Below, piece by piece: positions 16,946-24,797 of a DNA stretch of 61,001 bases (position 1 is the stretch's first letter; each line of letters starts with the position of its first letter). The translations under genes and the position numbers were made by a program. Origin of the DNA: Arthrobacter sp. efr-133-R2A-120 (GTDB lineage: Bacteria > Actinomycetota > Actinomycetes > Actinomycetales > Micrococcaceae); contig NZ_JARVRF010000050.1 of the NCBI RefSeq assembly GCF_030209835.1, positions 1 through 61,001 on the forward strand, given 5' to 3'. The notes under the pieces were generated by a model. The model saw nothing but the letters and a program-made list of their open reading frames with translations. It did not search any database and was not told where the DNA came from.

Positions 16946-18469
16946 ATGGACACGATTCAGTCCCCCGTTACTCAGTCCTTTGCCACCGGGCCCGACCGCG
17001 CCCACCTCCGCCGCCTCGCGGCAGGAGCCCTCATGCCCGGATTCACCGGCATCGCCGTCCCCGTCTGGATCCTTGAAGCGTACGACGCCGGGCTGGCGGC
17101 TGTGTGCCTCTATGGCACCAACGTGGCGTCCCCCGTCCAGTTGCGCGAGCTCTGCGCCGGGCTGCGGGCACATTCCCCGAACACGCTCATCGCCGTCGAT
17201 GAAGAGGGCGGCGACGTCACCAGGCTGCACTACCCCACGGGATCGACGCAGCCCGGAAACGCTGTGCTCGGCCGTTTGGACGACGTCGAACTGACCGCTG
17301 CGAGCGCCAGCGCGATCGGCCACGAACTCGCGGGCCTCGGCATCAACTTGAACCTCGCCCCCGATGCAGACGTCAATTCGGCCCCGGACAATCCCGTGAT
17401 CGGCGTCCGCAGCTTCGGAGCCGAACCGGATCTGGTCGCCCGGCATACCGCTGCCTGGATCCGCGGCCTCGAAGACGCCGGTGTGGCCTCCTGCGCCAAA
17501 CACTTCCCGGGCCACGGCGACACCACCACGGACTCCCACCTGGCGCTCCCCCGTGTCACGGCCGACGCCGCTACGTTGGATACCCGCGAGCTGGTACCGT
17601 TCCGTGCGCTCGTCGCGGCCCGCGGAGCCACGGTCATGACCAGCCACATCCTGGTCGAAGCCCTGGACCCGGACCACCCGGCGACCTTTTCGTCGCGTAT
17701 CCTTCAGGACTTGCTGCGCCGTGACATGGGATTCGACGGCGTCATCATCACGGATGCCCTGGACATGGCCGGCGCGTCCGCCGAGACCGGTGTTCCGGAA
17801 GCAGCCGTCCGGGCACTGATTGCCGGGGCGGACCTCCTGTGCCTTGGTTCGGAAACTGGACCGGCCCTCTTCGAGCAAACGATCACCGCAATCGCCGATG
17901 CCGTTGAAGAGGGGCGATTGCCCATGCAGCGCCTCGCGGACGCGGTTGCCCGAACGGCAGCACTGTCCTCGCGTTTCCCCGCTGCGGGCGCCGCGGAAAT
18001 CCAGGAGGCTGCCATCAGGGGCCAGCTGGGACTTCATGGCGAGCCGCAGCTTTCCGGCGTGCTTACCAATGCGATGGGGCTCGACGGCGAGCGCATCGCC
18101 GAGGCCTTCGAAGTGTCCGAAGCTGCCGAAAGGTGGCTCGCCCGGCAAGAACCCGTGGCGATCGTGCAGGTTGAAACGGGGTCCAATTTCGCCGTCGGCC
18201 GCGTGCCGTGGGGACCCGCGGCCACGACTTCGGCAGTGGTCCGCGAAGGCGAGGTGCCCGACGGCGCGCGGGTCGCCGTCGTCGGGCGCGGCCTGGATGC
18301 CGAACACCCGTTGTGGACCGTCTTTGCCCGCTTGAGGGCGGAGGGGCACGCGGTGATCGCCGTCGAGTGCGGCTGGCCGCGCGGCGGGGCGGACATCGTC
18401 ACCTATGGTGCGTCGCTTACGGTGTCCCAGGCCCTGACGGCGCTGCTGAACGGCACTGTCAAAGCCTGA
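16946..18469 (+). CDS. nagZ: Glycoside hydrolase family 3, beta-N-acetylhexosaminidase (NagZ-like)
   Basis: 507 aa. Family 3 core with VDEEGGDVTR, KHFPGHGDTTTDSH (catalytic Asp-His loop of NagZ-type enzymes) and the nucleophile in TDALDMAG. It releases terminal N-acetylglucosamine from muropeptides or chitin-type oligomers. The C-terminal ~150 residues are an extra domain found in the longer actinobacterial GH3 proteins. No signal peptide is seen, so cytoplasmic action in cell-wall recycling is likely. AAGGAG stands before the ATG. Between the ROK regulator and nagB. Confidence 0.88.
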   Translation: MDTIQSPVTQSFATGPDRAHLRRLAAGALMPGFTGIAVPVWILEAYDAGLAAVCLYGTNVASPVQLRELCAGLRAHSPNTLIAVDEEGGDVTRLHYPTGSTQPGNAVLGRLDDVELTAASASAIGHELAGLGINLNLAPDADVNSAPDNPVIGVRSFGAEPDLVARHTAAWIRGLEDAGVASCAKHFPGHGDTTTDSHLALPRVTADAATLDTRELVPFRALVAARGATVMTSHILVEALDPDHPATFSSRILQDLLRRDMGFDGVIITDALDMAGASAETGVPEAAVRALIAGADLLCLGSETGPALFEQTITAIADAVEEGRLPMQRLADAVARTAALSSRFPAAGAAEIQEAAIRGQLGLHGEPQLSGVLTNAMGLDGERIAEAFEVSEAAERWLARQEPVAIVQVETGSNFAVGRVPWGPAATTSAVVREGEVPDGARVAVVGRGLDAEHPLWTVFARLRAEGHAVIAVECGWPRGGADIVTYGASLTVSQALTALLNGTVKA

Positions 18470-18510
18470 CCTTGGCTAGCTAGCGCCCAACCCATCCACA
18501 GAAAGTTGCC

Positions 18511-19296
18511 ATGGAAGTCATCGTCACGACCACCCCGGAATCGGCTGCTTCGGCCGCCGCCCACGCCGTCCTCGCAGGACTCCCTGCGGGCAGGGGACCA
18601 GTACTGGGACTGGCCACCGGTTCGTCTCCGCTGGGACTGTACGCGGAGCTCGCAGCTGCGGCGGCCGCGGGCCTCGTGGATTTCTCGGCCGCGAAGGGAT
18701 TCGCCTTGGACGAATACGTGGGCCTTCCGGCTGGACATGTCCAGTCCTACCGCCAGGTGCTGATCCGCGAGGTCTGCGATGTCATAGGACTCCCGCTGGC
18801 GGGGCTGAACGTTCCTGACGGCACCGGCGCCACGCAGGCCGAGCTCGAGGCCGTAGCTGCAGCGTATGATGCCGCGATAGCAGCTGCTGGAGGCGTCGAC
18901 GTACAGATCCTGGGCATCGGCGCCAACGGCCATGTGGGCTTCAATGAGCCCGGCTCCTCCCTGTCCTCCCGGACGCGGCTGAAGCGGTTGACCGCCCGCA
19001 CGAGGCGGGACAACGCCCGGTTCTTCGACCACGACGCCGACGTCCCGACTCACTGCATCACCCAGGGATTGGGGACTGTGCTGGATGCGCGCCGGCTGGT
19101 GCTCATCGCCACTGGTGCCGCGAAGGCCGCCGCGGTCGCTGCCGCCGTCGAGGGCCCGCTGACGGCGTCGTGCCCTGGTTCGATCCTGCAATGGCATGCC
19201 GACACTGTGGTGGTTCTGGACGAGGCAGCCGCCGCCCGATTGGCGAACCGCGAGTACTACGACGACGCCGCGCGCGGCCTGGCTTTGACCCCTTAG
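18511..19296 (+). CDS. nagB: Glucosamine-6-phosphate deaminase
   Basis: 261 aa, close to the 266 aa of E. coli NagB. Converts glucosamine-6-phosphate to fructose-6-phosphate and ammonia. Visible motifs: GLATGSSPLGLYAEL (phosphate loop), the Asp67 region ALDEYVGL, and GIGANGHVGFNEPGS with His141 and Glu146. It follows the nagZ-like gene by about 40 nt and completes an amino-sugar recycling unit with the ROK regulator; a GlcNAc kinase and nagA are not in the window. Confidence 0.93.
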   Translation: MEVIVTTTPESAASAAAHAVLAGLPAGRGPVLGLATGSSPLGLYAELAAAAAAGLVDFSAAKGFALDEYVGLPAGHVQSYRQVLIREVCDVIGLPLAGLNVPDGTGATQAELEAVAAAYDAAIAAAGGVDVQILGIGANGHVGFNEPGSSLSSRTRLKRLTARTRRDNARFFDHDADVPTHCITQGLGTVLDARRLVLIATGAAKAAAVAAAVEGPLTASCPGSILQWHADTVVVLDEAAAARLANREYYDDAARGLALTP

Positions 19297-19373
19297 AAAG
19301 GCGCGGACCGCTTTGTGCGGCGGCTGCGAGTGGCGTCATTCCGCCGCCCCTTCAAGAGGGCTAGGGTGGACTT

Positions 19374-19856
19374 ATGAACGTGGATGAGACAGAACTTCCA
19401 GGCCTCGGGGTCCGCAAGGATTTCATCACGGCCTCGGGACGCCGGATCGGTGTTGTCGAGATGCGGGAGGGTGAGACCGAGCTTTTCGTCTCCACGTGGG
19501 ACGATCCCGATACCTGCCAGGCATCCATTCCATTGACCGCAGACGAAGCCGCCGCCCTGGGCAACCTCCTGGGCGGGCAGCACATCGCCATGCGTTTGGC
19601 CGAAGCCCACAAGGAAATCCCCGGCATCGTCACGCGGCAGTTCTCCATTACCGCAGACTCCCCTTTCAACAACCAGCCCATGGGCAAAGCCCAGATCCGC
19701 ACCCGCAGTGGTGTCTCGATCGTGGCGATCATGCGCGAAGGCGAAGTGGTTCCCTCACCGGCTCCCGACGTCGTCCTTCACACGGGTGATCTGCTGGTGG
19801 CTGTCGGTACGCAGGAAGGTCTTGACTCTGCGGCTGCCATTCTGCGCAACGGCTGA
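19374..19856 (+). CDS. Cation:proton antiporter regulatory subunit (KhtT-like, TrkA-C)
   Basis: 160 aa. A C-terminal RCK_C/TrkA-C domain (about residues 75-160, with IVAIMREGEVVPSPAPDVVLHTGDLLVAVG) that binds a nucleotide or other ligand. Five bases upstream of the membrane antiporter, as for KhtT and KhtU of Bacillus. TAGGGT lies six bases before the ATG and there is no SD, so it is probably leaderless. Confidence 0.87.
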   Translation: MNVDETELPGLGVRKDFITASGRRIGVVEMREGETELFVSTWDDPDTCQASIPLTADEAAALGNLLGGQHIAMRLAEAHKEIPGIVTRQFSITADSPFNNQPMGKAQIRTRSGVSIVAIMREGEVVPSPAPDVVLHTGDLLVAVGTQEGLDSAAAILRNG

Positions 19857-19861
19857 CGTTC

Positions 19862-21067
19862 ATGGACCCCCTGGCCCTGACCCTCATTGAGCTGGGCGCA
19901 GTCGTATTCTGTCTCGGCCTCTTGGCGCGCTTGGCTGGCAGGATCGGCATGTCCCCCATTCCGCTCTATCTGGTGGGGGGACTGGCGTTCGGGGCGGGTG
20001 GACTGATCAAACTGGATGGTATGCACGAGTTCGCCCATCTTTCCGGCGAAATCGGCGTCATCCTGCTCCTGTTGATGCTCGGCTTGGAATATACGGCGGC
20101 GGAACTCGTCACCGGCCTGAGGCGCTCATGGCAAGCCGGTGTGCTGGACCTGGTGTTGAACTTCCTTCCGGGTGCGGGCATCGCCGTGTGGCTTGGCTGG
20201 GGACTTGTGGGGGCGATCGTCATGGGTGGCGTCACCTATATTTCTTCCTCCGGCATCGCCGCGAAGGTGATCACGGACCTCGGCCGTATCGGTAACCGTG
20301 AGACGCCAGTGGTGCTGGCCATTCTGGTGTTCGAAGACCTCACCATGGCCATCTATCTTCCGATCCTGACGGCGATCCTCGCTGGCGTGGGCTTCCTGGG
20401 CGGGCTCCAGACGGTGGGTATTGCGTTGGCCGTGGTCACCCTGGTGCTGGTGGTGGCCCTCAAACACGGCCACCGGGTATCCCAGGCCGTGCACAGCGAA
20501 AACTCCGAAGTCTTCCTGCTCAATCTCCTCGGAGCCGCGCTCTTGGTGGCTGGCATCGCGTCCGCCCTCCAGGTCTCCGCGGCGGTGGGGGCGTTCATGC
20601 TGGGAATTGCCATTTCGGGGGCAACTGCCCACAACGCGACGCGGATCCTTGAACCTCTGCGGGATCTCTTCGCGGCGATCTTCTTCGTGGCCTTCGGACT
20701 CAACACCGACCCGTCAACCATTCCCCCAGTGCTGGGCTGGGCGCTGCTCCTTGCTCTCGCGACAGCCGTGACCAAGGTACTGACCGGATTCTGGGCGGCA
20801 AAGCGGGCGGGGATCGCCGTTCCCGGCCGTTTCCGCGCGGGAGCCGCCCTGATCGCCCGCGGTGAATTCTCCATTGTCATCGCAGGCCTGGCCGTGGCGT
20901 CGGGAGTCGTACCGCGCGAGCTTGCCGCCCTCGCCACCGCGTATGTGCTGCTCATGGCCATCATCGGACCGCTCGCAGCCCGCTTCGTGGAGCCGACGGT
21001 CAAGGCCTTCCGCAAGTCCCCCCGCAAACCGAAGGCATCCGAGCCGATTGCGTCCTTCGAGGCGTGA
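19862..21067 (+). CDS. Cation:proton antiporter, CPA2/Kef-type (KhtU-like)
   Basis: 401 aa, about 12 transmembrane segments with the Na+/H+ exchanger domain; begins LIELGAVVFCLGLLARLAGRIGMSPIPLYLVGGLAFG and includes the family GLEYTAAEL and ARGEFSIVIAG segments. With the TrkA-C subunit just upstream it should form a K+ (or NH4+)/H+ antiporter gated by the regulatory protein. Ends before the nested palindromic repeat. Confidence 0.9.
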   Translation: MDPLALTLIELGAVVFCLGLLARLAGRIGMSPIPLYLVGGLAFGAGGLIKLDGMHEFAHLSGEIGVILLLLMLGLEYTAAELVTGLRRSWQAGVLDLVLNFLPGAGIAVWLGWGLVGAIVMGGVTYISSSGIAAKVITDLGRIGNRETPVVLAILVFEDLTMAIYLPILTAILAGVGFLGGLQTVGIALAVVTLVLVVALKHGHRVSQAVHSENSEVFLLNLLGAALLVAGIASALQVSAAVGAFMLGIAISGATAHNATRILEPLRDLFAAIFFVAFGLNTDPSTIPPVLGWALLLALATAVTKVLTGFWAAKRAGIAVPGRFRAGAALIARGEFSIVIAGLAVASGVVPRELAALATAYVLLMAIIGPLAARFVEPTVKAFRKSPRKPKASEPIASFEA

Positions 21068-21087
21068 GCTCCGTTGGCCCCGCCTCC

Positions 21088-21183
21088 GACGCTCGCTCAC
21101 TTTTAGGGCGTTTCCCGCCGACGCTCGCTCACATGATCTGAGCGAGCGTCCGCGGTATTGCCCACATATCTGAGCGAGCGTCC
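21088..21183. repeat. Nested GACGCTCGCTCA palindromic element (REP-like)
   Basis: GACGCTCGCTCAC occurs at 21088-21100 and 21120-21132; its inverse TGAGCGAGCGTCC occurs at 21139-21151 and 21171-21183. Both same-orientation pairs are separated by exactly 19 nt, and the two halves face each other across ATGATC, so the whole 96 bp is one large symmetric palindrome. It lies between convergent genes and could act as a bidirectional terminator or be a mobile REP-type repeat. Confidence 0.8.
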
Positions 21184-21206
21184 TGGAAAACCCAAGCAGG
21201 CAGGGG

Positions 21207-21782
21207 CTAAACAGACGTCCGGTGGAAGTTCAAGTGGCTGCGGCTCGCGGTGGGGCCGCGCTGGCCTTGGTAGCGGTTGCCGTAACCGCCGGAACCATAC
21301 GGATGTTCGGCGGCAGAGGATAGACGGAAGAAGCACAGTTGGCCGATCTTCATGCCAGGCCACAGCTTGATGGGCAACGTGGCAACATTGGACAGTTCCA
21401 ACGTCACATGGCCCGAGAACCCAGGGTCGATGAAGCCGGCCGTAGAGTGCGTCAGCAATCCGAGGCGGCCCAGCGAAGACTTTCCTTCAAGTCGTGCGGC
21501 GACGTCGTCGGGCAGGCTCACGGTCTCATACGTTGAACCGAGCACGAACTCGCCCGGGTGCAGAATGAAGGGCTCGTCGCCCTCGACCTCAACCAGGCGG
21601 GTCAGCTCAGGCTGCTCCTCGGAGGGGTCGATGTGCGCGTATTTGTGGTTGTCGAACAGCCGGAAGAAACGGTCAATCCTCACATCCACCGAAGACGGCT
21701 GAACCATCGCGGGGTCGTAGGGCTCCAGGACGATACGTCGGGAGTCGATTTCGGCACGTATGTCGCGGTCAGAGATCAGCAC
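21207..21782 (-). CDS. dcd: dCTP deaminase
   Basis: 191 aa, the usual actinobacterial length. Deaminates dCTP to dUTP (some actinobacterial relatives go on to dUMP). Family blocks LISDRDIRAEID, AMVQPSSVDVRID, KSSLGRLGLLTHSTAGFIDPGFSGHVTLELSN and YQGQRGPTASRSHLN are all present. The GTG at 21782 is chosen because the family begins here and TACTTT lies seven bases upstream, fitting a leaderless start; a longer in-frame ATG at 21812 is less likely. Confidence 0.93.
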   Translation of the reverse strand: MLISDRDIRAEIDSRRIVLEPYDPAMVQPSSVDVRIDRFFRLFDNHKYAHIDPSEEQPELTRLVEVEGDEPFILHPGEFVLGSTYETVSLPDDVAARLEGKSSLGRLGLLTHSTAGFIDPGFSGHVTLELSNVATLPIKLWPGMKIGQLCFFRLSSAAEHPYGSGGYGNRYQGQRGPTASRSHLNFHRTSV

Positions 21783-21842
21783 AGGATCAAAAGTACCGTA
21801 TATGCGCCCCATACCCCGTGGTGCCGGAGTGGCGCATGGGAC

Positions 21843-21848
21843 TATAGT
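21843..21848 (+). promoter_or_regulatory. -10 box for the CAP/propeller gene
   Basis: TATAGT in the gap between the divergent dcd and secreted-protein genes, giving a leader of about 60 nt. A -35 is not obvious. Confidence 0.4.
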
Positions 21849-21917
21849 GCACCACATAGACTGCCGTTACCGCTGTTGTGTATGGGAACGGTGGCACAAT
21901 GCGAATCTGGGGAAACA

Positions 21918-23705
21918 TTGAGACGAATTGCGGTGCCCGTTGCCGTACTGGCGGCCTGCCTTCTGACGGTAATGGCCCCTGCCTCCGGTCCGCTAACCGT
22001 CCCGGCTCTGCTCTCCGGAGCGGGCGCGCCTTCCACCTCAAGCACCACCGCAGGTACTGAAAGCACGACGACGGCGTCCGCACCGCCGTCGGGATCCGGC
22101 CTTCCGCAGGCCGCACCTGCGCCGGGGTCACCACCGGCCACCGCGCCCACCACCGCAGCCCGGGCCGCGGCGGCCCCCGTTGCAGCTGTCCCCGAGGGCG
22201 CGGGCACCGGGTCAACCGTCCAAGCGGCGAGCTCGCCCGCGCAGGCAAGCCCCGCCGTCGAGCCCGGCAACGGATCGTCGCCCCGGGCGGTGGACGGACC
22301 GCCCCCGGTGCCCTCTATCCCGCCGGCATCCGGCCCGGACCCGCTCCCCGGCGCAGGAGATGTCCCGCAGGCGGATCCGGCTCCGGACCAGTCGAAGTCC
22401 TCCCCCGCAGCTGTCCCGCTGGTTTCACCGCATGCATTGGTCAACGACGACAATTCCGCCCAGGTGTTGGCCGTGTTCAACGCCATCAATGCCTACAGGA
22501 CTTCGCTTGGCTTGAATCCGGTGAAGTACAACCCCACGGTGTCCACGCTTTCGCAGGACTGGTCCAACAACATCGCCAGCCGCCAGGTGATCGAACACCG
22601 CCCCAACTTCTGGACCGATCCCAGGGCACTGAACCCCAACAACGGCGCGGGCGAGATCATCGCGGTCCGCTGGGATCGGAATGCCGCCCAGCTTGTCGAA
22701 TGGTGGAAAAGCTCACCCGCCCACGATGCGCTGCTGCGTGATCCCCGTTTCAACGTGATTGGCGTCGGAATCACCTTCACGGACGGCAACTACCAGACCA
22801 CCCCCAATAGCTACACGATGTGGGGCGTGGTCAATCTCTTTGGCTATACGACGCTCCCCGCCGGCACCGTCAACAGCCCTGGCGCGGGCACGGCCCCTCC
22901 CCAGCTTCCGCCCCCGAGCGTCTGCGACCCTATCGCGAAGCACCAGCCGCCCACGCTGGACCTCAGTGCGGCAGCCATCCGCAGCGCCGGTGACCTCGTC
23001 GCCGTCGACCCCTCCGGCAACCTAAGGGGCTACCCGGCCCTCGGCAACGGTACGTTCGGTGCGGCCCGGACGGTCGGGTCCGGTTTCACCGGGGCGAAGG
23101 AAGTCATGACCACGGATTGGGACCGTGACGGCGTGATCGACGTCCTCGTCCAAATGCTGGACGGCAGGCTCCTGCTCTACCCCGGCCTGGTGGGCGGGGG
23201 ATTCAAGGCGCCGGTGACGTTGGGTGGATCGGGCTGGCAATCTCTGACGATGGCCGTGGGCACCTGGTGCGGGAACAACAGGCTCCCGCAGATCCTCGCC
23301 ACCGATTCCACCGGCGCGCTCTACCTGTACCGGAACCTGGGGCTCACCGCCCTGGTCGGACGTACACAAGTGGGCTCGGGCGTCAGTGCAATCCGCCTGA
23401 GCATGGTGGACTATGACGCCGACGGCTTCCAGGACCTGCTGGCCGTGGAGGCAAACGGGAACCTGCGCCTCTACCGCGGTTCGGGGCTCACCACGCCGAA
23501 GTCAGAAGCACGGCTGGTGGTGGGAACCGGATGGACGGACTACTCCGGGTTGCGCTCACTCAAGGGTGTCACTGGCCTCAACTCCACTGGAGTCGCGGGC
23601 CTGCTGGGCAACGGAACGATCGAGTATTGGGACCTGACTGGCGGACGCCTCACGACGCCGAGCACTCCGGTAAGCGGTTTGGGCGGACTCAAGCTGGCGC
23701 AGTAA
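21918..23705 (+). CDS. Secreted CAP (SCP/PR1) domain protein with FG-GAP-like propeller repeats
   Basis: About 595 aa. N-terminal signal peptide (LRRIAVPVAVLAACLLTVMA), then about 130 residues of Ala/Pro/Ser/Thr-rich linker, a CAP domain (about residues 174-314, with VLAVFNAINAYRTSLGLNPVKYN and a WWKSSPAHDALLRDPRF core) and a C-terminal part (about 348-595) of repeats of the form DLVAVDPSGNLRGYP, DVLVQMLDGRLLLYP and DLLAVEANGNLRLYRG that resemble FG-GAP/VCBS propeller blades. Exported; probably binds cell-wall or extracellular material. The TTG start has GGGGA upstream; ATG 21882 is the alternative. Confidence 0.82.
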   Translation: MRRIAVPVAVLAACLLTVMAPASGPLTVPALLSGAGAPSTSSTTAGTESTTTASAPPSGSGLPQAAPAPGSPPATAPTTAARAAAAPVAAVPEGAGTGSTVQAASSPAQASPAVEPGNGSSPRAVDGPPPVPSIPPASGPDPLPGAGDVPQADPAPDQSKSSPAAVPLVSPHALVNDDNSAQVLAVFNAINAYRTSLGLNPVKYNPTVSTLSQDWSNNIASRQVIEHRPNFWTDPRALNPNNGAGEIIAVRWDRNAAQLVEWWKSSPAHDALLRDPRFNVIGVGITFTDGNYQTTPNSYTMWGVVNLFGYTTLPAGTVNSPGAGTAPPQLPPPSVCDPIAKHQPPTLDLSAAAIRSAGDLVAVDPSGNLRGYPALGNGTFGAARTVGSGFTGAKEVMTTDWDRDGVIDVLVQMLDGRLLLYPGLVGGGFKAPVTLGGSGWQSLTMAVGTWCGNNRLPQILATDSTGALYLYRNLGLTALVGRTQVGSGVSAIRLSMVDYDADGFQDLLAVEANGNLRLYRGSGLTTPKSEARLVVGTGWTDYSGLRSLKGVTGLNSTGVAGLLGNGTIEYWDLTGGRLTTPSTPVSGLGGLKLAQ

Positions 23706-23710
23706 CTGGG

Positions 23711-23764
23711 CCCACGCCGCCAGGGTTCCCTGGGCGAGCGGAGCGAGGCGAGGGAGGCGGTGGG
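23711..23764. terminator. GC-rich hairpin between convergent genes
   Basis: CCCAC-GCCGCC (23711-23721) can pair with GGCGGTGGG (23756-23764), with a G/C bulge, between two convergent stops. The inside is a run of GCGAG-like units. It could terminate both transcripts; there is no U-run. Confidence 0.35.
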
Positions 23765-23766
23765 GA

Positions 23767-24246
23767 TTATGCCTCGGAGGTCTGCTCCTCGATGACAGAC
23801 TTGAGCCGCTCCAGCTGGACCACTTCACCTTCCATGGTCTTCTGGATCATGCTGTTCATGAGTTTCTGCAAGCCCTTGGGGTGGTACTCCAGGGCGAACC
23901 GCAGCCGGGTATTGGGGCCCTCGGTGCTGAGGTAATAGCCGCCGGTGGGCCGCGCAGGACCGGCGACGACGGCGAAACGCACTTCAGCGCCTGGCCTGGC
24001 TTCGGTGATTTGGAAGTCAGCCGCGATCGGCCGCCCGCCCGGGCCTGCCAAAGTCTGCTGGTAGACCGCGCCCTTTTCGCCGGCATGTCCGGAACGGAGG
24101 GAAATGCTCCTGATTCCGCTGCGCCACAAGGGATTGTTCAGGCCGTCCACCAGGAATTGGTAGACGGTCATGGCGTCGCGACCGATGAGTACTTCATGCT
24201 CTGCAAATGCCACGGAATCCTCTTTCGGCGTACGGCTCTTGGACAT
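23767..24246 (-). CDS. SRPBCC family protein
   Basis: 159 aa, a START/Bet v1-like lipid or ligand-binding fold (polyketide cyclase/dehydrase group): AEHEVLIGRDAMTVYQFLVDGLNNPLWRSGIRSISL at the start and a long C-terminal helix MNSMIQKTMEGEVVQLERLKSVIEE. Function unknown. The ATG at 24246 has GGGGA upstream; an in-frame ATG at 24261 is possible. The open frame further upstream is not coding, because it reads antisense through the tRNA-Gly gene. Confidence 0.75.
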   Translation of the reverse strand: MSKSRTPKEDSVAFAEHEVLIGRDAMTVYQFLVDGLNNPLWRSGIRSISLRSGHAGEKGAVYQQTLAGPGGRPIAADFQITEARPGAEVRFAVVAGPARPTGGYYLSTEGPNTRLRFALEYHPKGLQKLMNSMIQKTMEGEVVQLERLKSVIEEQTSEA

Positions 24247-24450
24247 AGCCGGGTTCCCCATGACACAGCAGCTAACTGCTACAGAATAGTCAGGCGCGGC
24301 GCGGCACGACACACCCACGTCGAGCCTTAACCGAATCTTTACGAGCTCCGGAGGGAAATTGATGAGACCGTGATACCGGTGAGTCTGTGTCTGGAACACC
24401 GCGCCATCTGCGCTAAGCTGGGATCTGCTCCGGCTGATGTGCGGAGCAAT

Positions 24451-24524
24451 GCGGGCGTAGCTCAATGGTAGAGCGCTAGCTTCCCAAGCTCGATACGCGG
24501 GTTCGATTCCCGTCGCCCGCTCCA
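24451..24524 (+). tRNA. tRNA-Gly (anticodon CCC)
   Basis: A full cloverleaf can be folded: acceptor GCGGGCG/CGCCCGC, D arm GCTC/GAGC, anticodon loop TTCCCAA giving CCC, T arm CGGGT-TCGATTC-CCG, discriminator T and encoded CCA. One T-C mismatch in the anticodon stem (24467 region of the arm CTAGC/GCTCG) is visible. Reads GGG codons. Confidence 0.93.
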
Positions 24525-24645
24525 TTTTCTCGCCAATGGCCCACTTTTCCCGTGAACGGCCAGCCGCCCGGATACAAGGCGCCCCACCCCCTGGGTGTAT
24601 CGTCAGGAGCTAGGAGCCATTTCGGCTCTGCTCTAGGGAGCGATC

Positions 24646-24780
24646 ATGGCTGACAAATCACCTCGCCAAGCTGCATCGAAAAAATCCGGCAAATCCATCA
24701 AAGAAAAGCGCGCGGATAAGAGGGCCTCAGAGTCCTCCGCAACCACGGTGGCCAAGCCGGCAACCGGCAACAAAAAGTGA
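24646..24780 (+). CDS. Small basic protein, 44 aa
   Basis: ATG at 24646 with AGGGAG seven bases upstream, stop TGA at 24778-24780. The product is Lys/Ala/Ser-rich (begins MADKSPRQAASKKSGKSIKE, ends NKK) and resembles small basic disordered proteins seen in Arthrobacter relatives. Too small to assign a function. Its stop overlaps a possible GTG start of the next gene (GTGA), so the two may be co-translated. Confidence 0.65.
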   Translation: MADKSPRQAASKKSGKSIKEKRADKRASESSATTVAKPATGNKK

Positions 24781-24797
24781 GCGGCCATATAGGCGCC

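Noticed and set aside
21558..21917. Upstream part of the CAP protein frame
   Set aside because: Runs antisense through dcd and has no signal peptide; a start with SD exists at 21918.
24247..24525. N-terminal extension of the SRPBCC gene beginning MERATGIEPAYRAWE
   Set aside because: These codons are the reverse strand of tRNA-Gly, a common false extension; the true start is near 24246.
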